A DNA stretch of 64,000 nucleotides from Aquila chrysaetos chrysaetos (Eukaryota > Chordata > Aves > Accipitriformes > Accipitridae). Positions 56,692 to 64,000 of the stretch are shown here, one piece after another (the first letter of the stretch is position 1; each line of letters begins with the position of its first letter). A program made the translations under genes and the position numbers. Where the stretch lies: NCBI RefSeq assembly GCF_900496995.4, contig NC_044014.1:2848501-2912500 (forward strand). The letters run 5' to 3'. The notes under the pieces were generated by a model that was given only the letters and a program-made list of their open reading frames with translations, was not told the origin of the DNA and searched no databases.

Positions 56692-59600
56692 CTAAAAGAA
56701 AACAAAAGCAAAAGATAAACTTTCAGGTCAAATTACTATTACATTGTTTCCTCATGTCAGAAGAAAGCTAAAAGAAAAAGTGACGTTCGCTTTAGATGAG
56801 GGGAGTTTTAAAACTTGTTTTATACTCTCCCACTGCCTTATCACTTAACTTTCAGTTTTGATGCAGAAGGAAGAGCAAAATACCAGTTGCACGCACTAAG
56901 AATTCATTAAGAATGTTTTAAATCCACGAACAGAAGGATAACGCTCAGCCATCGTTCAAAGACAATGACAGAAATCAGGCCAGAAAAGCTACTCTACATC
57001 AGTAAAACACAGCAGCTGAGGACACCAAGGCAAGGAGTCTGGAAGTCATTTCCATAGATAAGAAGAAAACTCCTAAGTACCAGCAGCTGGAACCTTGGGA
57101 ATAAATGCAAATCTTGAGAATAAATGCAAAAATTATGCATTTTTGGTGATTCCTGCCATAATTGCATGTGTTATGGCTTCTGCAAAGAGCACGAGTAGGG
57201 GCAGCGAGGGCTGCAGGGAGGGGAAAGCAGCCCAAAACCCCAGCGTGGCCGGACCCTGTCTTAAGGGTCCAAGTGACTTTCTTCCACGAGACCAATACGT
57301 CCACACCGTGTAACTTCGACACACAATCTTGGCACCACAGATGCCTGGAGACCAAAACAAAGAGGAAAAGCTTTTACCAACCAAGCAGACCAGAAACAAC
57401 CATAAAGTTTAAAATACCTAGAATGAGCACTTTTCAGAGTTCCTTATCCCACCCTTGATTTCCTATAGACATACATATGGTGCTTCATAGATACGTTCCT
57501 TTGGAGTACACGTGTGCCACAGCTATGAGTCTGCAAGCTACAAAGTGTTTGACCAAAGCCCTCCAAACACAGAGAATTTCAGGTTTCATGAGACCAGAAA
57601 ATAATTTCCGATGTAGTGAAGGTTAGAGAAAAAGTGTGATGAGAATGTGCTGCTGGGAAAAGTCAGGGAAATTAATAGTTGTAGATAAATGAGCTGGTCT
57701 AGAAACATTCTAGTCCCTCTAAATCAAGGTTTTTGTGGAAAAAATAAATGTTGTTACTAATTTGCTGTACATTTATCCAGTCCCTAATGAATATATTAAT
57801 TATAAGAGGCTGCCATCTCAGCCATTAGCCAGTCTTGCTTGATTTAAAAATAATTTCTTTGGCATCACACACAAACATTACTTTCTGTATTTCGCAAATG
57901 GCAGAACACATCCAGATGGTGGCTCTACATCCATTGCTAAAATTATAACCGTCGTAATACTGCACAACGCAGCTCCCCAATGCTTCAGTATGATATATTT
58001 AATATTACAATTTCCACAGGATATTGTATAGTAGTGCCTAACAACAGACAAAAAAAATCCTGGAACTTTGCAGTCATTAGAATAACCATTAGAAAATCCT
58101 TCCTTTCAATGTAAAATGGGATAATCCACCAGAAATAATCTCTGGATAAGTGCAAATGTATAAAAAACTTCTGTAACAACAACTTTCACACCACCTTTTC
58201 GCCGCTCTCACACGCATTATTCAGAAGTGAACCTTATTCCCCACCTTTCTGCTATACCTAGGAGTAAACTCAAACTCAGCACACACCTGGTATTCTTTAA
58301 AAAAGAAGAGAAACAGACCTAAAAATTAATTCTTTCACGCTTTGAAGGGATGTCAGCAGTAGCAAGGCTCTCACCAAGCCGGGCACAGGAGCAGCCAGCA
58401 CAGGTTCTGCTCAGCAGAGCTCACCAGAAACTGCAGCTGCCTTAGGGAGCACACAGACCCTTGAAGGAAAGGCATCAAGTAATCTCATCCGATATTACAG
58501 TTCATTACTTGTTTTCTTTTTCAAGGCTCTGTTAGATACAGAGCAGCCCTTCTGCCCACTGAAAGTACTGAAAGCACGCTCAGTTTACCAAGGTAACACC
58601 TTCCAGAAGGGATTGCAGGCTGCTTTCTATCCATTGGCCCTAAGATGCTATGTTAAATTCTTCCAAGTGTTATGAGTATATAGGAGTACAAAAAAAATGA
58701 ACACGAAAGTAAAAAGACAAAATATATTTTCTGAGAAAAAAAGAAACACATATAAAACTTTTTTTACATGGGAGCACACACTTAATAGCATTTCTTTATT
58801 CTTTCTCCCCATCTTACAGTTTGGAAGCTCAATGGATCTTGCTCTAACATAATGAGTGAAGTAAGAATAATAAAAAGTATTATTAGCATCAAACTTTATT
58901 TTCTTAACTGTCTTTTTTTTCTTTCCCCCCCAGTCCAGCTTCCTACTGACAGATTTACTTATTCAGTTCCTTCTACTACTGTTTATAATTTAAGCAGACT
59001 AGATGTCTTAAGCTAACAGGCTTAGTCAACAGCCAGGTTAACCCTGAACTAGCCATTCTTAGGATTAGACAACTAATTATGCATAATGGCTTATTGCAAA
59101 ATGTATCAGCATTACCATCACATGCAGACCTGGTCTGACAACTGCGACCCAGCTTTGTCGGCAGCAGACCCATCCTCCTCCTCCTCTGAAACTCTCCAGC
59201 TTTGAGAAATCGCTTTAGCCAGGACTAATTAGATAAAATCAAAAGCATTTATAGTTTTGTTATGACAGTCGCCATAGTAAGGGACCATACTGATATCAAC
59301 TATATGAAGATTTATACCTAGGCTACTTGGGCTGAGTTAAACAAATATATTTTCTCAGTCTTGTCTATCCATTGTAACAGTTGAGTAAGAAGTTAATATT
59401 TAGATGTTGTAGGAAAAAAAAAAACAGGCTGTATTAAAAAAAACCAACCAACCAACCAAACAAACAAAAACCAACCCAAATTTAAGACAATCACCTGCCC
59501 TAAAAATCCCCAAGGCATTGTGAATTTTTCTGTTCAGCAAAACAAACACCCCCAGTGGAATTTGGTGTAATTTTGGAAGCAACCTATATTATAAAAAAAT

Positions 59601-60252
59601 TGTAAGGCTACATTGTATTTAGCATTATATATAACCTTCCAAAATTTAACAATTTAGAATTATAAAGCAATAGTATGCTGGAAGCTCAAAACAAGCAGCA
59701 GCAGTTTACATGAACTGAGGGGAGGGGAAAGGAAGGAAGAGGATTTGGAAATCTGGAAAAAAGCCAGAATAAAAGTGGAATCAACAGGGAAAGGCTGGTG
59801 TTGCCAGGAACGAGGTGCTGAATGCTGCACTCCACCGACTGCAACGCTTTACACCCTCGGCAAAGGCTGCTTAAATCCACCGGCCATTCGAGTAATCAAT
59901 TCCAGCAGTTACAGTGAGCTGTTTGCTGAATGGTTTTACAGAGTGGCGTTGAGTTCACTAGCTCACCCTTAAAATACATCCAGCTCTTTAAAAAAAATAA
60001 CCAAAATAATTGACGTTGCTGGCAGGTTTCTAAGAGACTGGCAAGTGTAAGGAACATCAACATTTCTCACAGAATTACCATTATAAGAGTTTTACAGAAA
60101 AAAAAAAAAACCACGCCAGACATCTTGTATCTGTTCTCTTGAATGTGATAAAGTGTAACTTGAGTATACATTCAGTGCCCCACAATTTGGCAGAAATAAA
60201 CACATCTACAAAGATTATGCAAATTCTGGGATCTCATTTTTGTCCTAAGTAC

Positions 60253-60839
60253 TGTCCTGGTTTTGGCTGGGATAGAGTTAGTCTTCTTTCTAGTAGCTGG
60301 TACAGTGTCATGTTTTGGGTTCAGTATGACGATAATGTTGATAACACACTGATGTTTTCAGTTGTTGCCAAGTGTTTATACCAAGTCCAGGATTTTTCAG
60401 CTTCTCCTGCCCAGCCAGCGAGAAGGCTGGAGGAGCCACAAGAAGTTGGGAGGGGACACAGCCAGGACAGCTGACCCAAACTGGCCAAAGGGGTATTCCA
60501 GACCATGTGACATCATGACCAGTATATAAACTGGGGGGAGTTGGCCGGGGGGCGCAGATCGCTGCGCTGGAACTAACTGGGCATCGGTCAGCGGGTGGTG
60601 AGCAATTGCATTGTGCATCACTCGTACATTCCAATTCTTTTATTATTATTATTACTGTTATTATTATCATTATTATTTTCTTCCTTTCTGTTCTATTAAA
60701 CTGTTCTTGCCTCAACCCACATGTTTGGTTTTTTTTTTTTCCCCCGATTCTCTCCCCCATCCCACTGCGGGGGGCTGTGGGGGGAAGTGAGCGAGCAGCT
60801 GCGTGGTGCTTAGTTACCGGCTGGGGTTAAACCACAACA
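60253..60839 (+). repeat. Solo LTR of an avian ERV-L-type element
   Basis: 587 bp from TGTCCTGGTTTTGGCTGGGA to GGGGTTAAACCACAACA, a sequence I recognise as a very common bird LTR repeat. TATATAAA lies near 60523 and a TATTAAA-type signal near 60695. It carries the (TTA)n stretch at 60638-60677 found in this family. Flanked by AGTAC (60248-60252) and AGCAC (60840-60844), a 5-bp target duplication with one mismatch. No internal retroviral sequence is adjacent. Confidence 0.88.
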
Positions 60840-61654
60840 AGCACTTTACACTTCTGCTTGCTGAAGAAAGAAGGATTAAAACTTACAGCAAATTTACGTG
60901 CCGCAGCAAGAGACTGAGCTTAGCATGACCAAGCACTACTTGCAACCAAGTAGTAAGTACTCCTTTTCAGACTGGGGTGGATGGGGAGGTGAGAAAGTTG
61001 CAATAACATCAAAACCCTGTAAGCTTTACTGTATATTTATGTACTTTACATACAGGACCTCAACTATATAATTTTTTGAAACAAAAATCTCCACAGACAT
61101 AGCAGCATTTTCTGTCCTCAAGAAGGTACAACATCATGATAAATTCTGTTAAAAAAAAAAAAAAAAAGGTAAAAAGTAATAACAACTCCTCTTCAGAGGA
61201 AACAGGCAGGTAAAAAAGCACTGCTGAACAAGAAAGGACAACCGCATACTACAAAAGAAGCCTCTTGTTGATAAAATCAGAAAGGAAAAGATCCAGGTAG
61301 AGACATACGCTGTCGTTATTACATGGCTTTGCTGTAAAGGAACTGCTGCCCCGCCTGGTAAAAGAAATAGGAACTGCTTTCATAACCGTATGGGGATACA
61401 ATGCAGATTTATCTACTTACATCCTACTACCTCCAGCCTTTATTTCCTGGATATGCATGAGTAAATGGCTCAGGCACTTAAGCTTTAACTCCATGGACTA
61501 ATATTTTTTTTTGTAGCAAAGGATTCTTAGCTATTTCTGATTATCTGAAGCCTTAAAATGGTGCCAGAGATTCCTGTTACAACCACAGTTTTAAAAGTCT
61601 GCATTGTTATAGGTAAATGCTTCTACATCCAACAGAGAACTTGATACTATGACC

Positions 61655-61675
61655 AAAAAAAAAAAAAAAAAAAAA
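61655..61675. repeat. A21 homopolymer
   Basis: Unbroken A run within the intron. Confidence 0.9.
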
Positions 61676-64000
61676 GTCACTGTAAAATTGCACATCTAAC
61701 TCAAATCCTGCCAAGGAGGCAGAGCACTTGAAATCTAAATGCAATCCAGTAAGGATCAGCTCAGAAACCAGGGGAGCGCGTGAAGCCTGTGCACAGCTCA
61801 TCCCAGCATCGGGATCGCTGCCACCGCTTCTCGCGCGGTCCAAGGAGTTGCCATGGGGGATGGCCCAGCTCCCCAAAATGTGAGAAAACAGCATGATTTT
61901 CAGGGATTACTGGATTAGTACACATGCTTAATTTCTATTTTTGCTGCAGAACTGAATCCTCATCTGACCTGACAGTTTAAGAACAAAACCTGGGTTTTAA
62001 GAAAATACGCTAATAAAACCTCTGTCGTGCTGTGTGGCATTGCTACAGCTGTGGGACTTTTTCCAAGGAGTCTGATGCAGAAGCTACTTCAGAGTGGGTT
62101 AAATAGATACCTGTTCCCTGTATCCTCCTGAAGCAGGAATAAAACAGCAAAACATTCCGTCTAATACAGAGGATGGTGGAGAAACTGTTGGGTTTTGCTT
62201 TTTTCCCCCAAGGCTTTAGTATCATGCAGCTCAGGTCATGCCCCAGATTTTTAGCGCTAAAAAAAGTAATATTCTAAAGGATAAGCACCATCAATTCAGA
62301 AAATATAATTAGAAGTGAGAGACGTGAAAGCCCTGTCACTGTAGGTTGACAAATGCGTTGGCACCTGGGATGCTGGCCATACCATGAGCAAACGCCAACC
62401 CAAAAAGATCAGTAGTTTAAAAAAAAACAAACTGTAAAAAGGGAAGAGGGGAAAGCCACACTCTCTCCTTGCTCTGCCTTTTCTCCTTTTGCTCTTCCTG
62501 CTTTTCACCCATAAACCTCCAAACACAGTTGCTCCCGCTGAAGAGTTTTAAGCCCCAGTGCCTGTTTTCTCCAGCTGGCTGGGGGGGTTCCCCTACCCGG
62601 AGCAGGCGAGCCGGCGTGGGCATCCCCCCCCGGCTGGGAACTCCGGGAGCAGCTCTCATCTCCGATCGAGCTGACCGCAGCTACTTTCTCTTTCCTGAAG
62701 CTCTGGCATTCCCACCATATCTCTGCCAACCCACCTGAGCACACCAGGCAATGCCGAGTTATATTTTAACTGGAATAGCTCTTGCGTGACTTCATTTTTG
62801 GTTAGGACTTTAGTGCACCATTATATCATAAGGCGGGTAAGAAAGCATTACTGCAGCATTTCAAAGAAAATTATTCATTTGAATTACGTTTTTAGAAAAG
62901 AACCAGAAAAAGAAGCACTCCCTTCCATTCCCAAGGAACAGGGGGGAAAGCGGGAGCTTGCATGGAGATGAATTCAAGACACACGGCGTCAAGATAATGG
63001 GACCAATGGCAGAGCGTTGTGCCGAGTCCCAGCGGACCCCTCTGACCAAAAGTCCAGGCTCTCCACCGCCGGACCCCCCCTTGGGCAGTCGGCATCAAAG
63101 CCTGTGGAGCAGCAGGACCTCAGGCTCTGGCGCTCAGCATCCCACCTTGCGCCCCGCCGCTCCACGGGGCATCAGCTGGAAACAGCTCTTCGTGTTCCTC
63201 TAATTTGGGGTAACCGTTCAATAACAAACTGTTACTTGGGAGTTATACCTTAAGCTCCAAATCAAATTTCCAGAAGTTTGGTAGAAGTTACCTGTTTTGA
63301 CGCACTTTAAAATTTAGGAGCTTTAGAAAAAATGAATGTATCCAGTCTCTTTCCCTTTGCTTTCTTTGCATCCCTGTAATTCTGGCTCAGAGACTTAGGA
63401 TGTCCCAAAATCCACAGTTAAAAAGAAAAGCACTTGAGGTATTTGTTGAGATGTTGCGCGTGCATTCAGTGCAGCCCAGCAAGCAGCAAGAAACTCAGGC
63501 AGGGACCTCTCTGCTTAGGAAACGTTCTTCAAAATTCAGCCACGCTGTCTGCTGCATGGCTGTTCCTCAGAGGCAAGTTAGAAAACACCCCACAATGAAA
63601 AGTTAAATTTCATCATAAAAATGTATTTCTTATGGGACTCTCTACAGCACACTCACTGTTGGGTGTTTTGTACATAAAAATAGAAGCTTTGTTTCTGACC
63701 TCTTCAGGAATAGCAAGAGAATTTAAGGGATCAATATCTAATTTTAAAATCATGTGTAATTTAATATAACCACTCACAAAATTATATCTGACAATAACAA
63801 TTCCTCATGTATCCTACACAAATACCTGCAATAAAGATCATTTAAAGGAGATGGCAATAATTAGATTAAAAAAATACAAATTAGAATAACCACTTACACA
63901 TAAGACACTGAGCGAGGCAAAGTACCAATTAACTGAATAAAATGAATTCCCATTTAGAATAATCAAGCTTGATAGACTGTCTTACTTGCTTAGTCACTTT

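Larger units (their letters stand above)
56692..64000. other. Intron upstream of PTPRE coding exon 1
   Basis: Follows an acceptor at 56692-56693, so transcription starts beyond the window. AT-rich, with one solo LTR (60253-60839), an A21 run at 61655-61675 and a CCAA/CAAA simple repeat at 59445-59470. A GC-rich patch at 62575-62660 and another at 63000-63180 hold no recognisable gene. Confidence 0.65.

Noticed and set aside
60308..60760. 150-codon minus-strand frame
   Set aside because: Entirely within the solo LTR and antisense to it.

Overview
The window is vertebrate nuclear DNA, almost certainly from a bird. It has long AT-rich introns with GT-AG splice sites, CR1 LINE copies ending in the avian ATTCTATG-type tail, and a solo LTR that looks like a common avian ERV-L-type repeat. 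No bacterial-style genes, tRNA or rRNA genes or CRISPR arrays were seen.

One host gene fills most of the window: PTPRE (receptor-type protein tyrosine phosphatase epsilon), on the minus strand from its signal-peptide exon (ATG at 56684) to its stop codon (7375-7377). I placed 19 coding exons; every junction is GT-AG and in phase, and together they give a 697-residue receptor protein. A twentieth, alternative first coding exon (48048-48079) lies in the 263-bp intron after the transmembrane exon. It encodes an 11-residue N-terminus like that of the mammalian cytosolic PTP-epsilon isoform. Both phosphatase domains keep the HCSAGxGRTG loop; D1 has WPD and D2 has WPE.

Layout from high to low coordinates (PTPRE 5' to 3'): 56692-64000 is upstream intron with an avian solo LTR (60253-60839); 48232-56691 holds the signal-peptide and transmembrane exons; 47895-48079 holds the cytosolic-isoform start and the juxtamembrane exon; 45172-31910 encodes D1; 29554-7375 encodes D2; 1-7374 is 3' UTR and downstream sequence with two CpG-rich patches. 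A 5'-truncated minus-strand CR1 sits at 46029-46907.

The last PTPRE intron (7450-19630) contains a 10.7-kb endogenous retrovirus on the plus strand, antisense to PTPRE (8005-18752), flanked by a 5-bp target duplication. Its LTRs are about 1.27 kb each and differ at only about ten positions. It has a tRNA-Ser-type primer site overlapping the gag start codon and an uninterrupted 510-codon gag. A correctly phased AAAAAAC slippery heptamer lies just before the gag stop. The pol is broken and lacks the 3' RNase H/integrase part. The env is broken and is split by a 2.8-kb CR1 that is itself decayed. Young LTRs and an intact gag around dead pol, env and CR1 suggest a non-autonomous lineage that spread while already defective. 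This recalls chicken ENS-1/ERNI (Soprano) elements, but that link is a hypothesis.
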